A stretch of 64,000 nt of DNA from Marasmius tenuissimus (taxonomy: Eukaryota; Basidiomycota; Agaricomycetes; Agaricales; Marasmiaceae): the NCBI GenBank assembly GCA_029532415.1, contig JAQOTA010000050.1, forward strand, positions 6,818,756 to 6,882,755. The letters run 5' to 3'. This document shows, one piece after another, positions 45,250-56,176 of this stretch. Position numbers and translations under genes: made by a program. Every line of letters starts with the position of its first letter. The first letter of the stretch is position 1. Below the pieces are notes generated by a model. It was given only the letters and a program-made list of their open reading frames with translations, was not told the origin of the DNA and did no database searches.

Positions 45250-47823
45250 ATGAGCACGAGTGGGGAAGATAACCCTCAGACGTCAGCACTGACCACCCTC
45301 AACGACGATTCTGCCGCGGTTTTGGAGGACGATACTGTTAAAGAGGAGATGCCAGCAAGAAAGGGCTCAAAGCGATCGAGAATTGAACTCGAGAATGATT
45401 TGGGTGAGTACTTGATGCTGAGCAAGTAGAATACTAGCTGACCGTTGTTCTCATCCGCAGAATCTCCACCAAAGAAAAAGCAAACTAAAGTCGCCCGAGG
45501 AAACAGGGGAAAGCTTAGTCTTTTACCAACAATGCCACTGGACATCCTCCACTCTGTAAGTCATACAAACACGAGCCTTATTTGACTTTCGCTGACTTCC
45601 TCTGCCCTAGATATTTAGCTACCTTCACCCCAGATCACTGATAACCTTATCTCGCGTGAACCGTAGCTTTCGAACGGCACTCTTGTCTCCCGAAAATACG
45701 TTCATCTGGACCCGGATCCGAAAGGCGTGTCAGGCGCCAGATCCATGCGAAGATCTGGGTGAGGTCGAGTGGGTCAGGCTTTTGTTTGGTAAGATGATTT
45801 GCCAGGTGCGCTACTTGCCTTCTCTTATTGCTCAGGCCTGCTGTAGACTGATGATTTTCCCAACCTTAGTCTTGCGGAAAGAGAGGCCAAGAGAAGATCG
45901 ACTTTATCTTGCTGCAGAGGATTTGCATCGCATGTGTGAAAGCCAAGTACGCTCTCGCCCGGATCGAGAGACTTAAACCTCTCAAACAAATATACATCAC
46001 AGTGGTGTCAGCAAGAAAGCCTTCAAACAGGTTTACCCAAATGAAGACAAGAAGGTTCTGGATCTCGTCCAGTCCACAGCAGGTGCGTGGATTTTGAATG
46101 GTATCTCTCCACAAATTCTTACGCCCGTTCTATACACAGGAGGCCGCAAAACAGGCACATGTTATTATAGTCTTGCGGAACTGAACCGAGTGCTCGAACG
46201 TATGAAATCTTGCAAGGATTCAGACGAGCTGAGGGAGTATATGGAGGCCCGGACAGCATATCTTGCGAGGCGCGTTGCTGTACGTCTCCTTCCTCTTCAT
46301 ATGGATGTTAATTGACTGTGTGTTGCTTTTGACGTTATAGCACGCGGAGTTGTGCTATGAGTGGGCCGATGAGGACCGACTGAAACTGGGGAGCTATAAT
46401 CATAACGCTAGGCAAGAGAGGATCGATGCGTAAGTGCTCTCTGCACGGTCCAATGAACACATATGCTGATATACCAGTACAATAGGATCGTATCCCGCTT
46501 AAAGGAGATGGGCTTTGTCGTTGAAGACATCCAACGCATCGTTTACGAACGCGGAGTTATAAACAACTCACCCTTGACCGAGCGCAGTACGTATTTCCGC
46601 TGGTCTACTTCTTCCCAACTCTAAGAACCGCTTGCCGTTCAGGCTGGAACCTCCTCAAGGACCGACTCTCTGACACGATCATGAACTCTCGAATCCGGCG
46701 GCTTTTGTCCCTTCACCGTTCCCGGAGCTCCGATGCCAAAAACGCGAATACCCTGTCTGTCGTCACCTCTCGCTGTTCTCTGATCACTCAACGATACCTC
46801 GCATACAAGCGTACCGAAGTTTCCCCGTCCAGATGGCCCGAACTCCCCCTTGTGGGCGCAGAAGCCGTGTTTTGCCTGCCATCAATGAGACATTTCATTG
46901 GGCTTCCAGACGAAGTGAACGTCACGGCTTCGGAAGTACAGAACGAGGAAGATTTCGCTGAAGAGCTTGACGAAGTGATCCGGGCGATCAGGGATTCATT
47001 TCTATCCTCACCTTCGTACCCAACTCGCTCGCCACCCGAACCGGCACCCACAACAGACGTGGACGTTCCCGCAGGTGGCCCGGTGACTGTTCATGGTCGC
47101 TGTCGCGTGTGTGGACAAGTCTGTACGTCTGTTCATACCTCCATCCGGCATATGACGGGCCGCTGTTACCTCTCCGTAAATCGTGGAGAGCACGTTTCGA
47201 ATGAATCGTGGCTGAGGGGATCCTTCAAATTGGTCGAATCTCGTGCAGCTATTGGTCTCCTCCAGGCTACATTCGGAGACGTTGAGAACCATGATGTGAG
47301 CGCTGATGAGATGGATGAGAGGGGGGAGTGGTTTCGTTGTTTGGAATGTCTGAGGACCGAGGGGGAAGAGTTTGTAGGCACCTGGAGGGATTGTGTCGGT
47401 GTTCCTCCATTCATTTCGTCGTGTTTACCCCGTCGCTGCTACTGACTCTTGGTTGCATTTAGATTACCCACTCGTTCGAGAAGTCGCCAAAGTCAGGATA
47501 CCATTGGCCTCCGACACATGAAAACCGTAGGATCCAAGAATCCAACGAGGCCTCGTTTGTAATGGTTAGTCGAGAGGAAATGGAGGCGAGGAGGTCAAAG
47601 GATGAACGGAAATCTTGGTCGTGCGCTCATTGTCCTGTCAACTTTGAAGAGCTGGGGACAAGGGAAATGGTGGTAAGACACTTACAGGATGAGTGAGTCT
47701 ATTTGCTCCACGAAGGGATGAAGGACGTTGCTAAGAGTTCTTGTTAGCCACCAGGTCTTGGAACCGCACGTTCCTGGAGATTTTTTCTACGCAGCATGCG
47801 ATGAGAGATCTTCAGCTCGTTAG
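45250..47823 (+). CDS. F-box protein with C-terminal zinc-binding region
   Basis: About ten exons. The N-terminus is acidic then basic and likely nuclear (ARKGSKRSRIE, SPPKKKQTKVARGNRG). The F-box follows: LLPTMPLDILHSIFSYLHPR, then SLITLSRVNRSFRTALL and NTFIWTRIRKAC. A cysteine pair lies in LLQRICIACVKAK. The middle is helical and charged (LAELNRVLERMKSCKDSDEL, IVSRLKEMGFVVEDIQRIV). The C-terminal half has C-x2-C groups (CRVCGQVC, then FRCLECL and WSCAHCPVNF...VVRHLQDEHQ), the last resembling a C2H2 finger. It ends ...YAACDERSSAR. F-box proteins of this Agaricomycete type recruit targets to SCF ubiquitin ligases; the target is unknown. Some splice junctions, around 45,840-46,020, are inferred. 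Confidence 0.75.
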
Positions 47824-48359
47824 CACGGCGGGAGTGAGGGATGGAGGCGTGGTAATGAATTGAACATTTGAGGGTAGTTTGCGTGTCTGTATTCAACATA
47901 CAGAGCTCTGCCGTTAAGTAGTAGAGTGGTAATCCACCAAACCTTCGCTGCGAGTGCTGCGAGTACACATACTTGGCTTGTCTCTAATGTGGACCTTTCT
48001 CGAGGCACTAAGATAAACAAAGCCTTGGTAATAGCTTGAGATAGTCATAAATATAAGTAACGACGGAAAACAAGACGACTGGTGCTATGCATTCGAGCTC
48101 GAGATACGAGATATATATATAAGTACGAGAGAGAGACAGAGACACAGAAAATGACAAGTACATTCCTTCGCTAAACCACCCGTGAAACCCTTCCACTTAC
48201 ATGACGTTCCCCGCTCACAATCCAGAGAGAGAGAAGGCACAGAGGCGCCCTCATCTTCAGCTTTTCTTTCATCGGGTCACATCACCCGATATCCGACGAA
48301 CAAAGTCGTCGTCAGGTCGTGCCATCCAACGGCCTGTAGGGAACCCTCTCCGCACCAGA
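47824..48359. other. Convergent 3' spacer
   Basis: Non-coding DNA between the F-box gene and the RCC1-PHD gene, both of which end here. No other feature seen. Confidence 0.5.
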
Positions 48360-51300
48360 TCACCCCGACTTCTTCTTTTTCCCGCCATCTCCACCCGCGC
48401 CTCCACCAAACTTCCTCTTCTTCCCTCCGCCAGCACCCTCGTCTTCCTCTCCATTCCAGTTGGACTGATATTTAGGAGCCTTGAAGCCACGAATAGGCCC
48501 GGTAGGATCCTTCGCGCATTGAGGGCAGAACCATTCGCCCTCGGGGACATTCTCAAGCGGCGGCGAGAGACATTGGAGATGGTACGGGTTGGCGCACTAA
48601 CAAAGGGGAACGTAGAAGTGCATTAGCTTGAATCGTCACAGCGGAAATGAGAGCGAAAAATAGGTAATGAGAAAGACAAAATAGAGAAATGGATAGGAGA
48701 ATCCAAAGAGCACAACAACGACCCACCTTGTCACATTCCAACGGGTCCCCACTGTCCTTCTTACACTTGACGCAGGAGTCAGTCGTATCCACAAGTTCGT
48801 CTGGCCATCGTGGTAGGTTCGTGTACTTGTCATCGTCGTCGTCCTCGCCATCTTTCTTCTCTTTCGTCCTATGTAACTCTGCCGATGACGAGGGGTTCAC
48901 AAGGAAGAGAGTGGTGTAGGCACCAGCTGCGATTCTGCGGAAGAGACGTGATGTTAGCATGCGAATGAAGAGTGGGCGCAAACAAAACAACAAGAGTCAA
49001 GGTCAAGAAAAAGCGAACAACAGAGTTTTGGGAACGTAAGGAACCGGCCAATGCCATCCATGAAGCAAATGCAACCAACATAATCATGGGACCCAAGAGT
49101 GGGTGCTGAAGGACGAAAGAGGGCGCTGGAGACAAAACCAACGTCTCTAGCAACCCGAACGACAAGTTCTCGGCGATACCCCATGCACCCTTAGACCAAC
49201 AAAAATCCAAGACGAAAGCGCAGAGAAAGACGGAAGGAAGGGATCCCCTCGAGTACTATTGTACTCCAACGAGGACATTTACACCGCGTAGAGCGAGACG
49301 CGGGAGCAGGATGTGACCATCCACTCGCAAGGGCCAGCTGTCTCCACGGAGACTGATAGGAGAAGTATCCTCGAGCGGTCTCTAGCCATCCATAGCTAGA
49401 AACGTGCCAACCCGACACCCAAATCCTCCATAACGAAGCAGATATGCATGAGCGAAGAACATGCACACAGAACGAGCCCCCATCCATAACGTCCCAGAGC
49501 CTCGTAAGCGGAAACCCTGAACTGGTCGGAAAATCAACCCAAGCAATCCACCTCCACCATATTCCAGCCAGCAGCCAGCATCTCTCGAAACGAAGATGAT
49601 ATCCTCTTGGGTACGCCAGTCGCACCAGTACAACGAACAACCGTCCGTAACTTCAAGTTGGCACAGGGCCAAGGAGAACGAGGGTATGGAGAAGGAGGTG
49701 ACGACGTCAAACTTCAACATATCTGAGCCTTGGGCCCGTAGTTCACGAAACGAACAGGGAGAGCGAGGTTGAAGGGAAGAGGTCCAACATAATGACCACG
49801 TGACCCATATACACCCAGAGCGGGAAGTAAGGAAGAAAGGGGAAGGAAGCGGGGCGAACGGGGTGGAATGGTGATGATATATCTTGTCCTGCATTTGCGT
49901 GTCATCCCTGTCACTCGTTTCTTCTTTATCACCATCGTTCTCGTTTTGAGATTGCCGCTATCGTCCTCGAGGGCCGAAAGGTGAAGGGAGAAAGGTAACA
50001 AGGGAAGAGAACGAAAGACAAAACGACGGACGAAAGGGACCAAAGCAAAACGAGAACGAAATGGAAAGGAAGGGAAAGAATAAGAGAATGGAAGCATACC
50101 CATTGATATACAACCCTTCCAACCTCTCATGCCTTGTTGGCTTCGTACAACTCTTCGGCTCATCCGGTCCCAATCCCAACTCGGAATTGACAGGGTTTTG
50201 GCCCCATGCGACAACCATACGAGGTGCATTGGGGTTTGCTACAGGATCCAAGTCGGAGTCGGCGGGTGTTGAGATCTACGAGGGAAACAAATGGTAGGTC
50301 AGCAAGGTATACAAGGACAAAAGGCAGGTTCCTTGCCAACGTCGGCGAACCTCAGAACGAGAACACCCGCACAAAGGAATACAAACGAAGAAACGTCAAC
50401 TCACCCAGTGCGTAACTCCTCCCAACGACGCCCAAAGAACCTTACACGCCATGATATCTGCCAGAAATCTAAACGTCGTGTATGGCGACCCAGACGACCC
50501 TTCTCCCGTTTGTTTCCACTACATAAAAATCTCTCAGCTCGGACGTCAAACTGAATCGAAACAAGACAAGGCTCACCTTCCCAGCCAAGTAGAATATTCC
50601 TCCCTTGTCAACCACAGCACTCGTCGACTGTCCAGCAGCAATGAATCTCGCAGTACCCGTCCTCACCGGCGGCTCACTGGCGCTTCCTTCCTTATCATCC
50701 TTCTTCTTCTGACCCTCGTCCAAGAACTGTTCGACGAGCTTGGGTCGAAGTTGGTCAACCTGGTTCGCCAGGCCAAGTCGGCAATAGCCTGCGTATCCCC
50801 AGACGTAGATGAGACCTTCGGAGGTGAGGGCAATCGTGTGTTGGTTGCCGCAGGCGATAGAGGTGACTCGGACGGGGAGAAGCGTGCGGATTAAAGCTAC
50901 GGAAGGGGAAAAGGTTAGACCAAGATGTGATGACGAAAAGAAGACGACCTACTTGCACGTTCTTCAACGTCAAAGGCAGTTTTGTTACCGGTAATGATCC
51001 TCTCGCCCGTCGAGCCGTGGCCAAGTTGGCCTGCTTCAGCCGAACCGAAGCTGTAAACTGAGAAACGAAAGGGGTATTAGCGAGCGGTACAAGACGGCGG
51101 AGGAAGAGAGAACGAGTCGAGATAAATACTCACCTCTTCCGCTCTCGCACAGCACTATACTGAAGGTGACTCCGCAGCTCGCCATGACAGCCTTTTCCTT
51201 TTCTCCCTCGTACGTCAACCCTTGTACTTGCTTGAACGATCCGACCTGAGCAGAAACGTGGCCGACACCGCATTGTCCAAGGGAGTTGGCACCGGTAGCC

Positions 51301-52369
51301 CATACCGTTCCTTCCGAATCAACGAGGAGGGTATGGTTCCGACCCATTGCGGCGTAGACAAATTGTGCGTTGGCCGGGCCACCAAGGTCTAGCACAGTTT
51401 CGTTAGGGCGCGTGAAAACAAGATGGAGATAAGATGGAACGTACCTTTGACTGTTAACCTGAGAGGTGCATTTTCGCTAACGTATCCACCGCCCTTCAGT
51501 CCCAGGCATCCAAAGGTGTTTCTCCCGAAGAGGAACGCAACTCCGTCCGTCGAGATACAGACGAAGTGAACGGCGTGACAGGACGTGTGAATAGCCCGGA
51601 TCTTCACGGAGACGAGAGACCGGAGGATGTAGGGCTCTGGAAGATCAGGATGCCTGAGCAAGCGGAACGTCAGTGAAAGTCTAACAAATTAGGGAAGAGA
51701 ATACACACTCTTCCTCATCCTGAGCGGCATTCTTAGTGTCCTTCTTACCGAGCTTGGTCCAGTCGGTACCTCCACAAATTAAGACTAAAGACCGTAAGGA
51801 CGCAGATGGGTGGTTTGCGAGGTGAAGGACAACAATTTGAAGGGTTTCCGAGTCGGTACGAAAGCCGCCACATCGGTATCGAAGCCAGAGTTAAAGAGCG
51901 TGTTTTGGGTCGTTGAACGCAAGTCGTGGTACGTTTCGGTTCGTTTTGACCCAGTAGAACGAGCCAGACACGTCCGTTTCGTCGTGAATCGAAAACGCCG
52001 GCGCCGTCGAGGTTGTTTGCAGGGCGTTGGTTCACGAATTTGAGTTGGCCAGGTTGTTAGTTGAGTCGGTTCGTTTCCGGTATGAGCCAATGGCGATGTT
52101 GCGTCATGTAGGGCAATTTCGAGCGCCAACGGGCGTATGTCCGAGGCCAAGATTTAGTTGAATTCCGGTATTCGAGAGCCCCACATTGCAGTTCGGTTCG
52201 AGTTCACGGTAACGGTGTTCACGGCGAGGTAAGCGCAAGCGATATGCAAGTAGCAAAGAACAGGAATGATATAGAATAGATCAACACGCCCGGTCAAAAT
52301 CTGTGATACAGAACAGAGAAGTGATAGCGACGCACCTCTACCCCAGTTTCCATTTTCCGCTGATGCCAT
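48360..52369 (-). CDS. RCC1-repeat protein with C-terminal PHD finger
   Basis: The start MASAENGNWGR is split by an about 540-nt first intron from VLICGGTDWTKLGKKD. Blades of an RCC1 beta-propeller follow (GVAFLFGRNTFGCLGLKGGG, GTVWATGANSLGQCGVGH, VYSFGSAEAGQLGHGSTG, LIYVWGYAGYCRLGL, MVVAWGQNPVNSELGLGP). The last blade, LEGLYIN joined to GIAAGAYTTLFLVNP, requires an intron of about 1.16 kb (about 50,095 to 48,947). The PHD finger comes next (DSCVKCKKDSGDPLECDK, CANPYHLQCLSPPLENVP, EGEWFCPQC), with C4-H-C3 zinc ligands. A Gly/Lys-rich tail ends at 48,360. RCC1 propellers bind chromatin or Ran-like GTPases and PHD fingers read histone H3 tails, so a chromatin role is likely. The fusion follows from continuous homology across the long intron. 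Confidence 0.8.
48947..50095 (-). other. Unusually long intron of the RCC1-PHD gene
   Basis: It starts GTATGC and ends TTCCGCAG, and splicing restores the last propeller blade in phase. At about 1.15 kb it is roughly twenty times the usual intron here. It contains open same-strand frames of 113-171 codons with no recognised domain. Its first 150 nt are pyrimidine-rich. Confidence 0.55.
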
Positions 52370-54945
52370 TGCGTCTTAGGGCTAGATTTCCGGTTGAGAT
52401 TGTCCGATTTTAAGTATATTGAGGGTACTTGTCGGGCAGGAGTGCAAAAAATCGAGGTTTTAGAGCTCAGAAACGCCAACAGCGTCGAGGGCGTCGTTGT
52501 CGTCGTCGTCGTCGGAAGTCAACCAAGGTAACAGACCCCGGTCCTAGATTCCGGTGCCTTGCAGTCTCGTGATCGGGAACCGCGTTATCTTATCACCGAG
52601 GTCGTCGGCAGTTCCCATCCTGGGAGTATTCCAAATATAGGCGAAGCGCTCTTTGCCTTTGACCATCCATCACCTCTTCTCGTTCGCCATCCGGTACGTA
52701 CAGAGTTTCGGTGAGTTTTATAGTTCTATTGTTCCATAGATCTTGTCACTCAAACATTGGTCAAACTAAAGCAATTATCGAGCTCATGAATCCCTAGACG
52801 TCGCCAATCCGTATCCTGAATCCACCTTCGGCCTGTAATGGCACTTGCAGATAGTAGAATGTGGAGCTGAGTTGGAGAAGAGCCGATTGGGTTATTGTTT
52901 TTAGCTGGCGAGGACCTGCCTCGCTTTTCAATGAAAGGATACGTTCACTCAGCCTACCAGGATCAAAGCCGTTTTCCCGGAAAGCACAGCGTCGAATTGC
53001 GGGAACGGATCTTTCACTTGTCATCTCGCCGTCTAGTCCATACCACAAACCATTTTTAGCCCTTCCAGAGTCAAAATAACAGAAAATTACAGCATCTGCT
53101 CGGCATAAAACATCGAACCGGAGACATTCTGAGAACCTTACAGCGGGTAAGGTGTTGTAACTGTTCCTCCTGTCTGTCACATTTTCTCGATCTAACCTTT
53201 TGTGTACTGACTTCGCTCCAGTACTTCAGGGATCACGCTCATCATTCGATTTTCCGAAGCTAACTAGGGCAATTACATCCAAATCATTCAGTAGCGGCTC
53301 GTTAGACCATCGTTGCTCACAGCGTCCCGTGTCACCGCTCGAGAATTAGAATGTAGGTTTCCAACGCGAAAGGTGAGCTCTCTAGCTCGAAAAATCTCGG
53401 TCCGAGATGCAGCTCACCGACCGCATGTAGACTTACCTTCCGATTTCGATGTACCATTCACGCAGTCTAACCGCCGCTTCAGCCCTGCAGTCAGACGCTG
53501 CAACGACCACATTTTCCAACGAGAGAGAGGGGCTGATGGGGTGCTTTAACGAATAGTAAGCTCCTCTGAATACTTCGTCGCAGATCTAAGTAAATGGAGC
53601 TGCCTGTATCCTGTATCCTGTGGTATGCAGGTTCCTCAACTCCCGTCCTAGCCGACTCGAAAGTACCACTCCGCATCACAAATCTATCCTACACCTCGCC
53701 AGCCGCGTAAAAATAGTATCAACGGCCACTAGTCCGCCTCCAGAGTGTGCTTTACTTCATTGAGGCCTACAAAAGCCCTCCCAAACCGTTCAGTTTTGGT
53801 ACGAGCTTCCACTAGTTCTACCTTCTCACCGATCTCACACTGCAGGCAAAGTAGGCTCTTGTCATCATGAACCGAGGTAAACTCGGTTTACGCTCGGTTT
53901 CTCACAAGTCCACTGCGACTTGTCCGCACGTTTTTACCTCGCGAGTATGAGTTGGCGGGGTTTCAAATGAAATAGATGTCTGGTCACAAAGATCACGCTG
54001 CATGTCACTCCTACTATTCTAAGTATTATTTATATGTTACTTGTGACTATCGCCTCGAGGATAACAAGGCCTGCATTCGAAGTTGTATCCGTCCTGATTG
54101 GGCGTAAAATTACCATGATCAAGGACGTCTCACAAGTTAGATATGATGCAACTATCCTTGATGTGTCCGAACATGAGGGACCGCCTATGCCAGAGTACAC
54201 GGATGCTCCCACTCGCTCATTTTGATCGAACGAGGTATGGTCGGATTGAATTTATACAGGACAGCTGGTGACTGGACGATGTGTTGGATGTCCTGTACAG
54301 GGTACACTAAGGCCGTGGGTGTCCAAGAAAAGTAGAAGAGTGGATAGTACTCGCAGAGTGTAAGCTATCGGGTAAGAACTAGTAAAGCGCGCAATCCCTG
54401 GTCAGGGTAACGTTGCGAGCTTGGATACAAGTAACAAGGGAGAGGGTAAATAGTGATAGAGGAGTGAAGCGATACATAAACTACAGTGCCGAACAGGAGG
54501 GGTAACAGTAGATAGATTGTATAGTTGAAAACGAAGATGAGGTGGCGGGGCACGTTTGCAGACATGGAGCTCAGGGGATGTGTGTGTGCATTAATAATAG
54601 ATCGCCAAGGGTTACTACTCACTAATTCGAGTATACTGCCTTTCCTCAAACAACATCGTTTATGTGAATCCTTTCAAGATTGTGATGAACTATAGCAGCG
54701 ACAACGACACGCTACAGATTGCTTAAGTCAAGACCCATAAACACAGAGAACTCTTCCTTACCAGTGCTTAAGCTGAATAAATTGAACACCAAGCTCAGCT
54801 TGCCAGGTTGAAGCACGTTTCGCGCCTCATGTCGAACAACCCGAATCGTAGATGATGGGCACATGGTTTCCACGTTATGACACCTCTTTGTTCAGCGCAT
54901 CCCAATATTGAGCACTAGGGAACTCTCGAGAGCGAAGAACGTATA
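52370..54945. other. Intergenic, no gene recognised
   Basis: A GTC-rich simple repeat lies at about 52,493-52,516. A 128-codon minus frame (52,794-53,180) has no family likeness. Adjacent 7-bp hairpins occur at about 53,869-53,923 (AACCGAG/CTCGGTT and ACAAGTC/GACTTGT). Nothing else can be supported. Confidence 0.45.
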
Positions 54946-55712
54946 ATGGCCGGCGAATCCAGCTCTATTCCTCCATCCAGTAATCAACCTCCAAATACTG
55001 CTCCTCCGCCTCCACCTCCACCTCCAGTTCCTCCGGATCCTACCCCCTCCAATCCTTTGACGAACGAAAATAACCCTGAAAAACAAGCCTGAAAAACAAG
55101 CCCCGCTCGATGCACCATTGAGCCACTTTCCACCGTTCTGGCTGTTTCCGTCCAGCATCTTCACGGATCGCCCTGATTCCTTTTTTCCCTATCTAGCTGA
55201 TCCACCCTCAATGTATCATTGCACCACCTTCCACCGTTTTGGCTGCATCCGTCCAGCATCTTCACGGATCGCCCTGATTCCTTTTTTCCCTGAAAGGTAC
55301 GTTAATTCTGGTCAGGATGCCATCCAGTTTGGAGGGGATACCTATCTCCGTTCCGTTTGGAGGGTACCCCCTCCTCGTGGTACCGGAAATCCACCATATC
55401 GTCGGCATCCCTCGAACGGGTGGTGTATCCGCCCAGAGTTGGCTGTATAAAATGTTCCTGGACGCGGTGTGGACAGGATGCACCATCCCCGGGATTCCTG
55501 CGATCAGGATACCGCTCACAATCCACCCAACATTGCATTTTTGCCTGTATTGGGGGAAAGGGGCGTCAGATGAGCCATCGGTGCACAACGAGTGGACGGA
55601 ATTGGCTCGGGGTGGGCTCGTTTTACTCGTATTTACTGGGGAAACATTTCGTTCACCCATTGCTAGTCGCCAAAACCATTTTATCGAGCTTCGGGGTAGA
55701 TACACACCCTGA
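54946..55712 (+). pseudogene. Proline-rich hypothetical protein, broken
   Basis: The frame opens MAGESSSIPPSSNQPPNTA, then a run of prolines and NENNPEKQA, and stops at TGA. The 13-bp sequence TGAAAAACAAGCC is present twice in tandem there; one copy fewer would join the frame to PLDAPLSHFPPFW. A segment of about 68 bp encoding PPFWLxPSSIFTDRPDSFFP is then present twice (about 55,123 and 55,219). A later frame (55,317-55,712) reads EGIPISVPFGGYPLLVV and VHNEWTELARGGLVLLVF, perhaps the rest of the protein after an intron or frameshift. No family recognised. It marks the start of the repeat-rich subtelomere. Confidence 0.5.
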
Positions 55713-55895
55713 ACTATCCATTTCCCACGCCTACCCACCAAATGCGTTGTATTACAGCACTATCACAGCAGAACAACATAATATAAATTTATTTATATAA
55801 TCTATGATGTATTATCTACATTTTATTTCTATATACTATGTGGCCAAAACCTCTCGAAGTCGTTGTAGACGACTCGTGCCTGGAAATCCGGGATG

Positions 55896-56017
55896 AGCGC
55901 TGGCGTCGGAAAATGCCGAGCCAGCGCTTAGGGTTATATACGGCGATTACAAGCCTCCAGGGGTCCAGGGGTCCGACCTCTAGGGCAGTAGAGGTCACCC
56001 CTACTGCCCTAGAGGTC
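55896..56017. repeat. Two perfect hairpins in the subtelomere
   Basis: AGCGCTGGC (about 55,897) pairs with GCCAGCGCT (about 55,919). Just right of it, GACCTCTAGGGCAGTAG (55975-55991) is perfectly inverted at 56001-56017 around a 9-nt loop. The two structures are distinct and lie just outside the palindrome array. Confidence 0.85.
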
Positions 56018-56176
56018 GCCCACTGGACCACTGGGTAGTAGAAACTTATTAGTATGCCGCCGAAGTGTAAGTAGACATATACGTACCTGAAGAGAGAGGA
56101 CGGAGGGACAGTGCCCAACCCGTCTATTATTTACAGCCGCGAGCGAGGTGATCCCGATAGCCCCGGTACCAGGTTC

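Noticed and set aside
49191..49894. Independent protein-coding genes inside the long RCC1-PHD intron
   Set aside because: The frames are open but lack recognisable domains or joinable exons; listed only as an oddity.
52794..53180. A 128-codon minus-strand frame
   Set aside because: No domain, promoter or splice context; probably chance.
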